Made by a program: the position numbers and the translations under genes. A model generated the notes under the pieces. The model was given only the letters and a program-made list of their open reading frames with translations. It ran no database searches and had not been told where the DNA came from. From Rhodobacteraceae bacterium UBA6273 (GTDB lineage Bacteria > Pseudomonadota > Alphaproteobacteria > Rhodobacterales > Rhodobacteraceae), in the NCBI GenBank assembly GCA_002440625.1, contig DJUV01000074.1, positions 1 to 26,677 of the forward strand: a stretch of 26,677 nt of DNA, written 5' to 3'. Positions 16,423 to 24,912 of the stretch are shown here, piece after piece (within the stretch, counting starts at the first letter, position 1; the number at the start of each line of letters is the position of its first letter).

Positions 16423-17093
16423 GGCGCAGCTCCTTTCTGGCTGCCCTTGGCCCCCTGCAGGCCGGCCGGCTGCGGGAAAGGGCGAAAAGTGGACAAATGT
16501 TCAGTCCGGACGCCACCGTCGGCCTGCCCGGCCTCCGGATGCTCGATCCCCTCGCGCAGCGCCAGCCGGGCGCGGAACAGGCGGACGTTCAGCGTTCCGG
16601 TCGCCACGCCGAGCGATTCCGCGGCGGTCGCGCGCGGCATACCCCGGAAGTAGATTGCGCGGATCAGGGCCGCGTGGTCTGGCCGAAGGCGGGCGAGCGC
16701 AGCTTCGATCTTCGCCTCGCCGTGCCCGGATGCGTCGGACAGTGCTTGTCCCGCATCGGCTTCATTCGGATCAGCCAGCGCCGCCATCTGGCAGGCATAG
16801 GCTGATTCCGCCCGCCGGCGGGCGTCGCGGCGTCGGTAGTGATCGAAAAGCGCGTTGCGCAGCACGCGCGCCAGCCAGGCGTCGGTGTTCTGCACCTGCG
16901 CGTAGTGCCGCGAGGACCGCACGACCTTCAGGCTGAAGTCCTGAAGCACGTCCTCAGCCGCGTCGGGATCGCGCAATCGCTTGCGGAGAAACGCCAGATA
17001 GTCCGAACGCCTGGCGGCGAGCCGCGCGCAGGGGTCCGGGACGACCAGTTGCGCCTGCGACGGCCCGTCGCAAAGCAAAGATTGATGAAGCAT
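16419..17093 (-). CDS. ECF sigma factor, first of a coupled pair
   Basis: The 224-residue sigma factor starts at MLHQSLLCDG. Region 2 is DYLAFLRKRLRDPDAAEDVLQDFSLKV in overlapping pieces at about 30-60, with the melting/-10 segment DAWLARVLRNALFDHYRRRD. Region 4 is ALARLRPDHAALIRAIYFRG followed by AESLGVATGTLNVRLFRARLALREG. It ends in a polar tail of about 35 residues without the Cys cluster of its partner; Cys are instead near the N-terminus (LLCDGP, DPCARL). Its TGA overlaps the ATG of the next sigma gene (ATGA), so both are made together. The start at 17093 is favoured because the upstream extension is not protein-like; the ribosome site is weak. Tandem ECF genes this close are uncommon. 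Confidence 0.88.
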   Translation of the reverse strand: MLHQSLLCDGPSQAQLVVPDPCARLAARRSDYLAFLRKRLRDPDAAEDVLQDFSLKVVRSSRHYAQVQNTDAWLARVLRNALFDHYRRRDARRRAESAYACQMAALADPNEADAGQALSDASGHGEAKIEAALARLRPDHAALIRAIYFRGMPRATAAESLGVATGTLNVRLFRARLALREGIEHPEAGQADGGVRTEHLSTFRPFPQPAGLQGAKGSQKGAAP

Positions 17094-17186
17094 AGCGGGA
17101 TTCCGTTCGTTGGATCGGCACGGTTGTGCAGCGCCCGGACAGGTCGGCGCCAAGGACGACTGCCGGTTTTAGGTTGCGGCGCGGGG

Positions 17187-17561
17187 TCAGGCCAAGGCGG
17201 CGGAATTCGGTGGCCGGAAGCGCCCGCCGGGCAAGTGCTGGGCCCGGCGGGGTTCGCTGCCAATGTTCCGGCGTTCATCGAGCCGGCGAGTCGGCGCGGC
17301 ACCGGCCAAACCGCCCCTCTCCGTGGTGGCGAACGGAACACGGCAGTGGCCCGGGCTGCCGGCTTGGACCCCGCAGTCACCCGCCGCGCCGTTGTCATGT
17401 GCCGGCGCGGAGACAACGGCAACCGGTGGTTCGGAGGTCGGAGTTGCAGGCGCTGGGCTGAGCAGAACCGCTGCGGCAACGACCACCGCGATCAGCGCGA
17501 GCAAGGCAGCGCAGGGCGAGCCAGATGCAGGGTAACCGGTGGAGTTGGCGGCGCGTTTCAT
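17187..17561 (-). CDS. Small membrane-anchored or exported protein, CopL-like layout, unknown function
   Basis: The 124-residue protein starts at ATG 17561 (MKRAANSTGYP). One strong hydrophobic segment at about 17-37 (AALLALIAVVVAAAVLL) acts as signal peptide or anchor, and a Pro/Ala-rich stretch follows. The distal part has two Cys and His (AGDCGVQAG, PGHCRVPFAT) and ends with an Arg/Pro tail (LPGGRFRPPNSAALA). Layout and tail resemble the protein at 5736-5335, and both begin just downstream of an FNR-type box. No clear ribosome site is visible. It precedes the paired sigma genes by 93 bases on the same strand. A periplasmic metal-binding or sensor role is only a guess. Confidence 0.55.
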   Translation of the reverse strand: MKRAANSTGYPASGSPCAALLALIAVVVAAAVLLSPAPATPTSEPPVAVVSAPAHDNGAAGDCGVQAGSPGHCRVPFATTERGGLAGAAPTRRLDERRNIGSEPRRAQHLPGGRFRPPNSAALA

Positions 17562-17595
17562 GCCGGCAAACTGACTCGCCGGCGCTGGAAATGCC

Positions 17596-17609
17596 TTGAT
17601 GCAAATCAA
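17596..17609. promoter_or_regulatory. FNR/Dnr-type box in the divergent promoter region of the arginine deiminase series
   Basis: TTGATGCAAATCAA is a perfect match to the FNR-family consensus TTGAT-N4-ATCAA. It differs by one base from the box at 5792-5805. On the plus strand a fair -10 (TGTAAT, 17660-17665) would start transcription about 70 bases after the box centre, near the class I position, ahead of the gene at 17732. On the minus strand the gene at 17561 starts 35 bases away, too close for a normal leader unless the message is nearly leaderless. The plus-strand series is the more likely target. Confidence 0.75.
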
Positions 17610-17731
17610 CACGGGTACACCCGTTTTCTCGCAGGCCGCGACGCCGATTGCGCCGGGTGTGTAATCCGATGCCGGGCCGCGCGTCCTTAGCAGCATGGGA
17701 CCTTTCCGCCCGTCAGTCGAAAGAGACGCCG

Positions 17732-18040
17732 ATGCACGAACACCAGCACGCCAACAATTCGGGAAACAGCCGGCCCTGGTACAAGACGCGATGGGGTTTG
17801 GCCCTTATCGGGTTTGCCGCCGTCGCCGCGCTGCTTCTGGTCTATGAACACCGGATCCACATTCCGTTCGGCAGTCTTCTGGTGATCTTGCCGCTTTTCG
17901 CCTGCATCGGCCTGCACTCGCTGATGCACGGCGGCCACGGCGGTCATGGTGGCCACAGCGGCCACGGCAGCAAGCCGCGCGGCGCGGCGGACCCGGCGTC
18001 AGGCAAGCCTGCGGATGACAGGGAGGCCGGACAGCAATGA
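17732..18040 (+). CDS. DUF2933-type small membrane protein with Gly-His-rich tail
   Basis: The 102-residue protein has a His-containing N-terminus (MHEHQHANNSG) and two hydrophobic helices (about 22-40, WGLALIGFAAVAALLLVY, and 47-66, FGSLLVILPLFACIGLHSLM). A repetitive HGGHGGHGGHSGHG segment and a polar tail follow. This matches the DUF2933 layout, small membrane proteins common near copper and heavy-metal genes. The His repeats could bind metal in the periplasm or cytoplasm. The start at 17732 follows AAGAGA. The stop overlaps the next gene's ATG by 4 nt. It opens the plus-strand series downstream of the FNR-type box. Confidence 0.78.
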   Translation: MHEHQHANNSGNSRPWYKTRWGLALIGFAAVAALLLVYEHRIHIPFGSLLVILPLFACIGLHSLMHGGHGGHGGHSGHGSKPRGAADPASGKPADDREAGQQ

Positions 18041-18693
18041 CCCCGGAAAGCGCACCCGCCTATGGGCTCTGGCTTCTCGCCATCGTCAACGCGGCAGTGT
18101 TCATCATATTCGCCCTGAGTTTCACCAAGCCGCAGACGCCGCGCGACTGGCGCAGCTTCGGGGCGTTCAGCGCCTTTCTGGTGGCGCTCTTTGCCGAGAT
18201 GTACGGCTTCCCGCTGACCATCTACCTGCTGTCGGGCTGGCTGGGCAGCGCCTATCCGGGGATCGACTGGTTCTCGCACGATGCCGGCCACCTGCCCGAG
18301 ATGATGTTCGGCTGGAGGGCCAATCCGCATTTCGGCCCGTTCCATCTGCTCAGCTTCCTGCTGATCGGCGGCGGCTTCTGGTTGCTTTCCGCTGCCTGGC
18401 CGGTGCTCTACGAGGCGCAGCGCGCCGGGCGGCTGGCCACGACCGGCCCCTATTCGCGCATCCGCCATCCCCAGTATGTGGGCTTCGTGCTGATCCTGAC
18501 CGGCTTTCTGGTTCAATGGCCGACGATCCTGACGTTGGCCATGTATCCGGTGCTGATCTGGATGTACCTGCGCCTCGCGCGCAGCGAGGAGGCCGAGGCC
18601 CGCGCCCGGTTTGGCGCGGAGTATGACGCCTGGGCGGGCCGGGTGCCTGCCTACCTGCCGTCCAGCCTCGCCGGCGGGGGTGCCACGTCATGA
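18037..18693 (+). CDS. ICMT/PEMT-family membrane methyltransferase
   Basis: The 218-residue membrane protein has five to six helices. Its C-terminal signature GPYSRIRHPQYVGF followed by a hydrophobic helix and late EEAEARARFGAEYDAW is the isoprenylcysteine carboxyl methyltransferase-like fold that binds S-adenosylmethionine. In bacteria the substrate of this family is generally unknown, and many members sit by copper or cytochrome genes, as here. An extra-long N-terminal half (about 1-110) has its own helices and a polar loop (WFSHDAGHLPEMMFG). The ATG overlaps the DUF2933 stop by 4 nt and the TGA overlaps the cytochrome gene's ATG by 4 nt, so the three are translated together. Confidence 0.88.
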   Translation: MTPESAPAYGLWLLAIVNAAVFIIFALSFTKPQTPRDWRSFGAFSAFLVALFAEMYGFPLTIYLLSGWLGSAYPGIDWFSHDAGHLPEMMFGWRANPHFGPFHLLSFLLIGGGFWLLSAAWPVLYEAQRAGRLATTGPYSRIRHPQYVGFVLILTGFLVQWPTILTLAMYPVLIWMYLRLARSEEAEARARFGAEYDAWAGRVPAYLPSSLAGGGATS

Positions 18694-19157
18694 CTGCCGC
18701 CCGCCGAAGCATCTTGCTGGCGCTCGTCTCGTTGGCGATGGTGGCATCCGCCGCCGCCGAGGAGCCGGCCTCTGCCGGGGACATGCCGATGATGGCCGCC
18801 GGCATTGTGCTGCCGCGCATGGACGCCGCGGCGGGGCGGCAGCTTTTCGCGGCCAAGGGCTGCGTCGTCTGCCACTCCGTCAACGGCACAGGTGGCAAGG
18901 ATGCACCGCCGCTCGACGCCGCGAACATGCAACCGATGATGAACCCCTTCGACTTCGCCGCCGGTATGTGGCGCGGGTCCGAGGCGATGGTGGCGCTGCA
19001 ACGTGACGAACTGGGTGCGCCGATCGGTCTGACTGGGCAGGAACTAGCCGACATCACCGCCTTCGTCCACGACGCCGGGGAGCAGGCGCGCTTTTCACCT
19101 GCGGACATTCCCGCAGAGGTCAAGGCGTTGATGATGAAGATGGACGACGGCGAATGA
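18690..19157 (+). CDS. c-type cytochrome, monoheme, periplasmic
   Basis: The 155-residue protein has a signal peptide at about 1-23 (RRSILLALVSLAMVASAAA-EE) and one heme attachment site CVVCH (C58, C61, H62), preceded by GRQLFAAKG as in class I cytochromes. A likely distal Met lies within MWRGSEAMVAL or the Met-rich PMMNPFDF. The following DITAFVHD helix matches the class I C-terminal helix. The last 35 residues form an extra polar tail ending MMKMDDGE. It is coupled by a 4-nt overlap to the methyltransferase. It could donate electrons to the CuA oxidase homologue elsewhere in the window (inference). Confidence 0.9.
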   Translation: MTAARRSILLALVSLAMVASAAAEEPASAGDMPMMAAGIVLPRMDAAAGRQLFAAKGCVVCHSVNGTGGKDAPPLDAANMQPMMNPFDFAAGMWRGSEAMVALQRDELGAPIGLTGQELADITAFVHDAGEQARFSPADIPAEVKALMMKMDDGE

Positions 19158-19191
19158 GCGGCGCCTTCGTCGAACATGGAAGGAATTCACG

Positions 19192-20631
19192 ATGAGCGAC
19201 GTCAACTCCGGGCAAGGGGCCGACCGGCTGGCCGCCCGCTTTCCCACCGCCTACACGATCCTGTTCCTGCTGATCGTGCTGGTCGCCGGGCTGACCTGGA
19301 TCATCCCCGCCGGCCAGTTCGACCGGGTGGCGAGCGAGACAGTCGGGCGCGAGATCGCGGTTGCGGGCACCTACAAGACGGTTGAAGCCAACCCTCAAGG
19401 TATCATCGACATCCTGATGGCACCGGTAGCGGGCTTTTACGACCCCGAAAGCTATGCCGCCAACGCCATCGACGTGGCGCTGTTCGTCCTGCTCTTGGGC
19501 GGCTTTCTCGGCGTCGTCAACGCCACCGGCGCCATCGACACCGGCATCCGCCGGGCGATGGCCGGGCTGAAGGGACGCGAGATCTGGATGATCCCGATCC
19601 TGATGAGCCTCTTTGCGCTCGGCGGCACGACCTACGGCATGGCCGAGGAAACGCTGGCCTTCTACGGGCTTCTGGTGCCGGTGATGATCGCGGCGGGCTA
19701 TGACGCGGTGACCGGCGCGGCGATCATCCTTTTGGGCGCCGGGATCGGCACGCTCGGCTCGACGATCAACCCCTTCGCCACGGTGATCGCCTCGAATGCT
19801 GCGGGCGTGGCCTTTACCGACGGGCTTGCGCTGCGGCTGGTGATCCTGGTCGGCGGCCTTGTCATCTGCATCGCCTATGTCATGCGCTATGCGTCGCGCG
19901 TCCAGCGTGATCCGTCGCTGTCGCGGGTGGCCGACCTTGCCGCCGACCACCGCGCCACCTTTGCCGGGTCAGCCGGAAACGGCGCGGGCGACCTGCTGAC
20001 CGGCACCCAGTCGGTTGTCCTGGTCCTCTTTGCGCTGACCTTCGTGGCGCTGATCTGGGGGGTGTCCTCGCAAGGCTGGTGGATGGCCCAGATGAGCGCG
20101 CTGTTCTTCGCCTCCGCCATCGTCGTCGGTCTGATCGGGCGGCTGGGTGAAAAGCGCCTGACTTCGGCCTTCATCGACGGGGCGCGCGACCTTCTGGGCG
20201 TGGCGCTGGTCATCGGGCTGGCGCGCGGCATCGTCGTGGTGATGGAACAGGGGCTGATCGCCGACACCATCCTGAACGCTGCCGCCAACGCGGTCTCGGG
20301 CCTGTCCGACCTTGCCTTCGTCAACCTGCTCTACTGGATCCAGGTGGGGATGAGCTTCTTTGTCCCGTCCTCCTCGGGTCTTGCGGTCCTGTCGATGCCG
20401 ATCCTGGCACCGCTGTCGGACTTTGCCGGGGTCGACCGCTCGCTGGCCGTCACCGCCTATCAGTCGGCCAACGGGCTGGTGAACCTGATCAACCCGACCT
20501 TCGCGGTGGTGATCGGCGGGCTCGCGATCGCGCGGGTGCCCTATGAACGCTGGCTGGGCTTCGTCTGGCCGCTCCTTCTGATCCTGACAATCTTCATCAT
20601 GGCCGCTCTCAGCGTCGCCACCTATCTCTGA
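19192..20631 (+). CDS. YfcC-family (DcuC superfamily) transporter, putative arginine/ornithine exchanger
   Basis: The 479-residue transporter has about 12 helices. It begins with a polar tail and FPTAYTILFLLIVLVAGLTWIIPAG in overlapping pieces. Family motifs are GGTTYGMAEETLAFYGLL, the re-entrant-like FVPSSSGLAVLSMPI, and NGLVNLINPTFAV near the C-terminus. The family carries amino acids or dicarboxylates. Because the arginine deiminase pathway needs arginine import with ornithine export and this gene lies 13 bases ahead of arcA, it most likely takes the place of ArcD. The gene follows the cytochrome gene by 34 bases, with GGAAGGA as ribosome site. Confidence 0.88.
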   Translation: MSDVNSGQGADRLAARFPTAYTILFLLIVLVAGLTWIIPAGQFDRVASETVGREIAVAGTYKTVEANPQGIIDILMAPVAGFYDPESYAANAIDVALFVLLLGGFLGVVNATGAIDTGIRRAMAGLKGREIWMIPILMSLFALGGTTYGMAEETLAFYGLLVPVMIAAGYDAVTGAAIILLGAGIGTLGSTINPFATVIASNAAGVAFTDGLALRLVILVGGLVICIAYVMRYASRVQRDPSLSRVADLAADHRATFAGSAGNGAGDLLTGTQSVVLVLFALTFVALIWGVSSQGWWMAQMSALFFASAIVVGLIGRLGEKRLTSAFIDGARDLLGVALVIGLARGIVVVMEQGLIADTILNAAANAVSGLSDLAFVNLLYWIQVGMSFFVPSSSGLAVLSMPILAPLSDFAGVDRSLAVTAYQSANGLVNLINPTFAVVIGGLAIARVPYERWLGFVWPLLLILTIFIMAALSVATYL

Positions 20632-20643
20632 CCGGAGCCTCCC

Positions 20644-21873
20644 ATGTCCGAACCTACCCTTGGCGTCCATTCCGAGTCCGGCCGCCTGCGCCAGGTGATC
20701 GTCTGCCGCCCCGGCCTCGCGCACCGGCGCCTGACGCCTGAAAACTGCGACGAACTCTTGTTCGACGACGTGTTCTGGGTCAAGCAGGCGGTCAAGGATC
20801 ATGCGGTCTTCACCGACCTGATGCGCGCCGAAGGCATCGAGGTGCTGGACGCGAACGACCTTCTGGCCGAAACGCTGGACATCCCGGCGGGCCGCGCCTT
20901 CGTCCTTGACCATCGGATCACGCTGACCACCGTGGGCGCGGGCATGGTGGAACCGCTGCGTCTGTGGATGGAGGGGCTGCCGGGGGCCGATCTGGCGCGC
21001 TGGCTGATCGGCGGGCTGACGGTGGGCGACCTGCCCTTTGCCCCCGAGGGGTTGTTCGGCGCCTGGCTTGGCAAGACGGGCTTCATCCTGCCGCCGCTGC
21101 CGAACATGATCTTCACCCGCGACAACAGCGCTTTCGTGCATGGCGGCGTGTCGCTGAATCCGATGTTCTGGGCAGCGCGCAAACCCGAGACGCTGCTGAC
21201 GACCGCGATCTACCGTTACCATCCGAAATTCGCGGGCCGGGTGCGCGAACTGTTCGGCGACCCCGGCCACGATTTCGGCCCGGCCAGCCTTGAGGGCGGC
21301 GACATCATGCCGGTCGGCAAGGATACCGTGCTGGTCGGCATGGGCGAGCGGTCCTCGGCCCAGGGGATCGGACTTTTCGCCCAGGCGCTGTTCGATCAGG
21401 GGGCGGCATCGCGCGTCGTCGCCTGCCGCCTGCCGCGCACCCGGTCGGCCATGCATCTCGACACGGTGTTCACCTTCTGCGGCGGCGATGTGGTGACGAC
21501 CTTCAAGGAAGTCGCCGACGGCATCACCTGCTTCGACCTGCGCCCCGACGGGCCGGACCGGCCCTTCCGCGTCAGCGAGGACCCCCGGCCGATCTTCGAG
21601 GTCGCGGCGGAAATCCTCGGCTACAAGCGGCTGAAGATCGTGCCCACCGGCGGCAGCGACCCGGCCGAGCGCGCGCGCGAGCAATGGAACGACGGCAACA
21701 ACGTGGTGGCGCTCCGCCCCGGGGTGATCGTCGGCTACGACCGCAACGACGACACCAACGCCATGCTGCGCGCCGAAGGCATCGACGTGCGCGAGATGCC
21801 GGGCGCCGAACTGGGCCGGGGCAGGGGCGGCGGCCATTGCATGACCTGCCCGACGATCCGCGACCCGGCCTGA
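20644..21873 (+). CDS. arcA: Arginine deiminase
   Basis: Hydrolyses L-arginine to citrulline and ammonia in the cytoplasm, the first step of the arginine deiminase pathway. The 409 residues are typical. Motifs are [14 protein letters not shown] (substrate Asp), [31 protein letters not shown] (catalytic His), and C-terminal GGGHCMTCP with the nucleophile C399. A start at ATG 20644 follows GGAGCC. Followed after 18 bases by the ornithine carbamoyltransferase gene. Regulation by the upstream FNR-type box would fit anaerobic ATP production. Confidence 0.97.
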   Translation: MSEPTLGVHSESGRLRQVIVCRPGLAHRRLTPENCDELLFDDVFWVKQAVKDHAVFTDLMRAEGIEVLDANDLLAETLDIPAGRAFVLDHRITLTTVGAGMVEPLRLWMEGLPGADLARWLIGGLTVGDLPFAPEGLFGAWLGKTGFILPPLPNMIFTRDNSAFVHGGVSLNPMFWAARKPETLLTTAIYRYHPKFAGRVRELFGDPGHDFGPASLEGGDIMPVGKDTVLVGMGERSSAQGIGLFAQALFDQGAASRVVACRLPRTRSAMHLDTVFTFCGGDVVTTFKEVADGITCFDLRPDGPDRPFRVSEDPRPIFEVAAEILGYKRLKIVPTGGSDPAERAREQWNDGNNVVALRPGVIVGYDRNDDTNAMLRAEGIDVREMPGAELGRGRGGGHCMTCPTIRDPA

Positions 21874-21891
21874 CACCGAAGGAACCCCATC

Positions 21892-22893
21892 ATGAGCTTC
21901 AACCTGCGCAACCGCCATTTCCTGACGCTGCGGGACTATACCCCGGCGGAGATCGGCTTCCTGCTGAAACTCTCCGCCGACCTCAAGGCCGCGAAATATG
22001 CCGGGACCGAACAGCAACTGCTGAAGGGGCGCGAGATCGCGCTGATCTTCGAGAAGGATTCGACCCGCACCCGCGTCGGCTTCGAGGTCGCCGCCCATGA
22101 CCAGGGCGCGCATGTCACCTATCTCGGCCCCTCCGGCAGCCATATCGGCCACAAGGAAAGCGTGAAGGACACCGCCCGCGTTCTGGGCCGGGTCTATGAC
22201 GCCATCGAATACCGCGGCTTCGGCCAAGAGATCGTCGAAGAGCTGGCCCGCCACGCGGGCGTGCCGGTCTACAACGGCCTGACCGACCAGTTCCATCCGA
22301 CGCAGGTGCTGGCCGATTTCCTGACCATGCAGGAACATGCCGAGAAGCCGCTGCGCAAGATCGCCTTCGCCTTCCTCGGCGACGCCGGCAACAACGTCGG
22401 CGAAAGCCTGCTGATCGGCGGGGCCAAGATGGGCATGGACGTGCGGCTGGGCGGGCCCAAGGCCTGCTGGCCGAAAAAGGCGGTGATCGACGAGGCCGAG
22501 GCCATCGCGAACGGGACCGGCGCGCGGATCACCGTCACCAAGGACCCGGACGAGGCGGTGAAGGGGGCCGATTTCCTTTATACCGATGTCTGGCTGTCGA
22601 TGGGCGAGGCAAAGGAGAAATGGGCCGAACGCATCAAGCTCTTGACCCCCTGGCGGATCGACGCGGCGATGATGGCGCGCACCGGCAACCCGCGGGCGCG
22701 GTTCATGCATTGCCTGCCCGCCTTCCACAACACCGAGACGGCGGTGGGCCGCGAGATCGCCGAAAAGTTCGGCCTGACCGAGATGGAGGTCAGCGACGAG
22801 GTGTTCGAAAGCCCGGCCTCGATCGTGTTCGACCAGGCCGAGAACCGCCTCCACACGATCAAGGCGGTGCTGGTCGCAACGCTGGGGGGCTGA
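21892..22893 (+). CDS. arcB: Ornithine carbamoyltransferase, catabolic by context
   Basis: In this pathway it splits citrulline with phosphate to ornithine and carbamoyl phosphate. The 333 residues carry STRTR (57-61, carbamoyl phosphate binding), [10 protein letters not shown], and [10 protein letters not shown] with C274 (ornithine/citrulline site). The length of about 333 matches catabolic ArcB and long ArgF forms alike. The catabolic call rests on its place between arcA and arcC, with a 4-base gap to the latter. AAGGAA precedes the ATG. Confidence 0.95.
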   Translation: MSFNLRNRHFLTLRDYTPAEIGFLLKLSADLKAAKYAGTEQQLLKGREIALIFEKDSTRTRVGFEVAAHDQGAHVTYLGPSGSHIGHKESVKDTARVLGRVYDAIEYRGFGQEIVEELARHAGVPVYNGLTDQFHPTQVLADFLTMQEHAEKPLRKIAFAFLGDAGNNVGESLLIGGAKMGMDVRLGGPKACWPKKAVIDEAEAIANGTGARITVTKDPDEAVKGADFLYTDVWLSMGEAKEKWAERIKLLTPWRIDAAMMARTGNPRARFMHCLPAFHNTETAVGREIAEKFGLTEMEVSDEVFESPASIVFDQAENRLHTIKAVLVATLGG

Positions 22894-22897
22894 GGCG

Positions 22898-23806
22898 ATG
22901 CTGGTGGTCGCGGCCCTTGGCGGCAACGCGCTTCTGCGCCGGGGCGAGCCGATGACGGCGGAAGTGCAGCGCGCCAATGCGGCGCGGGCGGCCGGGGCGC
23001 TCGCCGCGCTGGTGCGGGCGGGGCACGATCTGGTCGTGACCCACGGCAACGGCCCGCAGGTCGGTCTCTTGGCCTTGCAGGGCGCGGCTTTCCGGCCCGA
23101 TGCGCCCGATCCCTTGGACCTGCTCGGGGCGGAAACCGAAGGCATGATCGGCTATCTGATCGAGCAGGAACTGGAGAACGCGCTTGCCCACGACCGCCCG
23201 GTCGCGGCGCTGCTGACGCAAGTTCTGGTCGATCCGGCCGACCCCGCCTTTGCCCGCCCGACCAAGCCCGTCGGCCCGGTCTATGCCGAGGCCGAAGCCA
23301 AGGCGCTGGCGGCCGGGCGCGGCTGGACCGTCGCCCCCGATGGCGCCTCCTGGCGGCGCGTGGTGCCCTCGCCGAAACCGGTCGAGATCCCCGACCTGCG
23401 GGTGATCCGGCTCCTGCTGGCGCAGGGGGTGGTGGTGATCTGCGCCGGCGGTGGCGGCATTCCGGTGGTGCGGCGCGGCGACGGCAGCCTGACCGGCGTC
23501 GAGGCGGTGATCGACAAGGACCACGCCAGCGCCCTGCTGGCGCGCGGTCTTGGCGCCGATGGCCTGCTGATGCTGACCGATGTCGACGGTGTGCAGGAAG
23601 GCTTCGGCACCCCCGCCGCCCGCCGCATCCCGCGCCTGACCGCCGCCGAGGCTGCACGAATGACGCTGCCCGCCGGGTCGATGGGGCCGAAAGTCGCCGC
23701 TGGGCTGGATTTCGCCGCAAGTGGTGGCAAACTGACGGGGATCGGCCGGATGGAAGATGCCGTGGCGATCCTGCGCGGCGCGGCCGGAACCTTGATTTCG
23801 GGGTAG
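22898..23806 (+). CDS. arcC: Carbamate kinase
   Basis: Transfers phosphate from carbamoyl phosphate to ADP, giving ATP, ammonia and CO2: the energy-yielding last step of the pathway. The 302 residues show the amino-acid-kinase fold: ALGGNALLRRG (N-terminal phosphate loop), THGNGPQVGLLALQ, ETEGMIGYLIEQEL, a Lys-containing DKDHASALLARGLGAD, LTDVDGV and GSMGPKVAAGLDFA. All are classic carbamate kinase motifs. Only four bases separate it from arcB, so the two are translationally coupled. Confidence 0.96.
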   Translation: MLVVAALGGNALLRRGEPMTAEVQRANAARAAGALAALVRAGHDLVVTHGNGPQVGLLALQGAAFRPDAPDPLDLLGAETEGMIGYLIEQELENALAHDRPVAALLTQVLVDPADPAFARPTKPVGPVYAEAEAKALAAGRGWTVAPDGASWRRVVPSPKPVEIPDLRVIRLLLAQGVVVICAGGGGIPVVRRGDGSLTGVEAVIDKDHASALLARGLGADGLLMLTDVDGVQEGFGTPAARRIPRLTAAEAARMTLPAGSMGPKVAAGLDFAASGGKLTGIGRMEDAVAILRGAAGTLISG

Positions 23807-23821
23807 GGAAAGGGCAGGGCC

Positions 23822-24532
23822 ATGTGTCTTTCGGCAACGGTCAGCTTCACCGCCAGCGCGCTGCTGACGGCAGGCGGAGCGGCGATCATCGTCAAGGCGG
23901 TGCAAAGCAACTGGCGTTACCTGCCGATCGGGCTGATGCCGCTTTTTGCAGGCATCCAGCAGTTCACCGAAGGCTTCGTCTGGGTCGGCGTCAACGGCGG
24001 CGACCATGCCACCATGGTCTGGGGCGCGATGGGTTTCATCTTTTTCACCTGGTTCATGTGGCCGTTCTGGATTCCCTTCTCGGTCTGGGTGCTGGAGCCG
24101 CCGGACAGCCGCCGCCGCCCCTGGTTCCTGGCTATGACCGGGATGGGACTGGTGCTCGGTCTGCTGCTCTACATCCCGCATGGCTTCGGCACCGACTGGC
24201 TGGTGGTCACGGTAAACCGCGACTCTCTGGCCTACGAGAATTCGATGCTGCTGGACCAGTTCCTGCCGCGCTGGATCAGCTACACGCTCTATGTCTTCCT
24301 GATAATCGCGCCGCCCGCGCTGTCGCGCTACCGCCACATGCGACATTTCGCGGTGACAGTGGCGGTGGTGGTGATCCTTGACGTGACGCTGCTGCGATAT
24401 GCCTACATCTCCTTCTTCTGCCTCCTGGCCGGTCTGGCGACGATCCATCTCGCCTGGATCATCCTGACCAACAAATGCGCCGAGGAGTGTCCGGAACTCT
24501 TCGGTCATCAATCCGCGCCGGGCCGGATCTGA
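23822..24532 (+). CDS. DUF6629-type integral membrane protein
   Basis: The 236-residue protein has about seven membrane helices. It starts MCLSATVSFTASALL and continues with LPIGLMPLFAGIQQFTEGFVWVG, the pattern of the DUF6629 family (usual start MCFSATASF). The loop at about 150-160 (HGFGTDWLVVTVNRDSL) faces outward, and the C-terminal tail carries CAEEC. The family function is not known. It begins 15 bases after the carbamate kinase stop and is evidently part of the same transcript. A stress- or energy-related membrane role is conceivable but unsupported. Confidence 0.82.
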   Translation: MCLSATVSFTASALLTAGGAAIIVKAVQSNWRYLPIGLMPLFAGIQQFTEGFVWVGVNGGDHATMVWGAMGFIFFTWFMWPFWIPFSVWVLEPPDSRRRPWFLAMTGMGLVLGLLLYIPHGFGTDWLVVTVNRDSLAYENSMLLDQFLPRWISYTLYVFLIIAPPALSRYRHMRHFAVTVAVVVILDVTLLRYAYISFFCLLAGLATIHLAWIILTNKCAEECPELFGHQSAPGRI

Positions 24533-24616
24533 CTGGTGCCGGAAGGCACGAATGTAATCGCAGGCTGCCGCGCGCGTCCATTGACATATGAAACACAACC
24601 GACCGGAGGATCCGAA

Positions 24617-24889
24617 ATGACCCGTCCCGACTTCAGGCCGCTGTCCATCGTGCCGCTGGGCGTTACCCTGTCCGGCTTTCTTGCGGCCACCTACGTCCTT
24701 TGCCTGCTGGCAGCCCTCGTCCTGCCGACACAGGGGATGCGCATCGTTTTCGAGGCGATCATACCGGGCTTTGTCTGGCTGACCGCCACCAGCGCGGTCC
24801 TGGGGCTGCTTTGGGTGGTCTTCATCGGCTGGTACGTCGCCGTCCTCTTCGTGCCGATCCGCAACTACGCCTTCCGGCGGTTCGCCTGA
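24617..24889 (+). CDS. DUF5676-type small membrane protein
   Basis: The 90-residue protein has two or three helices, about 11-35 (IVPLGVTLSGFLAATYVLCLLAALV in overlapping pieces) and 50-82 (IIPGFVWLTATSAVLGLLWVV...). It ends in FVPIRNYAFRRFA. The VPLGVTLSGFLAATYVLC opening and PGFVWLT are recognisable DUF5676 features. The function is unknown; such proteins often accompany metal-efflux genes. The start at 24617 is set by CGGAGG; an upstream start at 24536 has no ribosome site. The 84-base gap after the previous gene contains TTGACA at 24581 but no matching -10. Confidence 0.8.
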   Translation: MTRPDFRPLSIVPLGVTLSGFLAATYVLCLLAALVLPTQGMRIVFEAIIPGFVWLTATSAVLGLLWVVFIGWYVAVLFVPIRNYAFRRFA

Positions 24890-24912
24890 CGCAAGAAGCC
24901 GGAGCAGACAGC

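Noticed and set aside
17925..17970. Short tandem repeat (GGCCACGGCGGTCATGG type)
   Set aside because: It encodes the His-Gly repeats of the DUF2933 protein in frame, so it is a coding feature and not an independent DNA repeat.
19969..23145. Minus-strand open frame of 1058 codons
   Set aside because: Antisense to the transporter and arginine deiminase genes; low-complexity Arg/His/Asp-rich translation, no motifs.
24581..24586. TTGACA as a possible -35 for the DUF5676 gene, or as half of an FNR-type box
   Set aside because: No -10 at 16-19 bases, and the second half RTCAA of an FNR-type box is absent.
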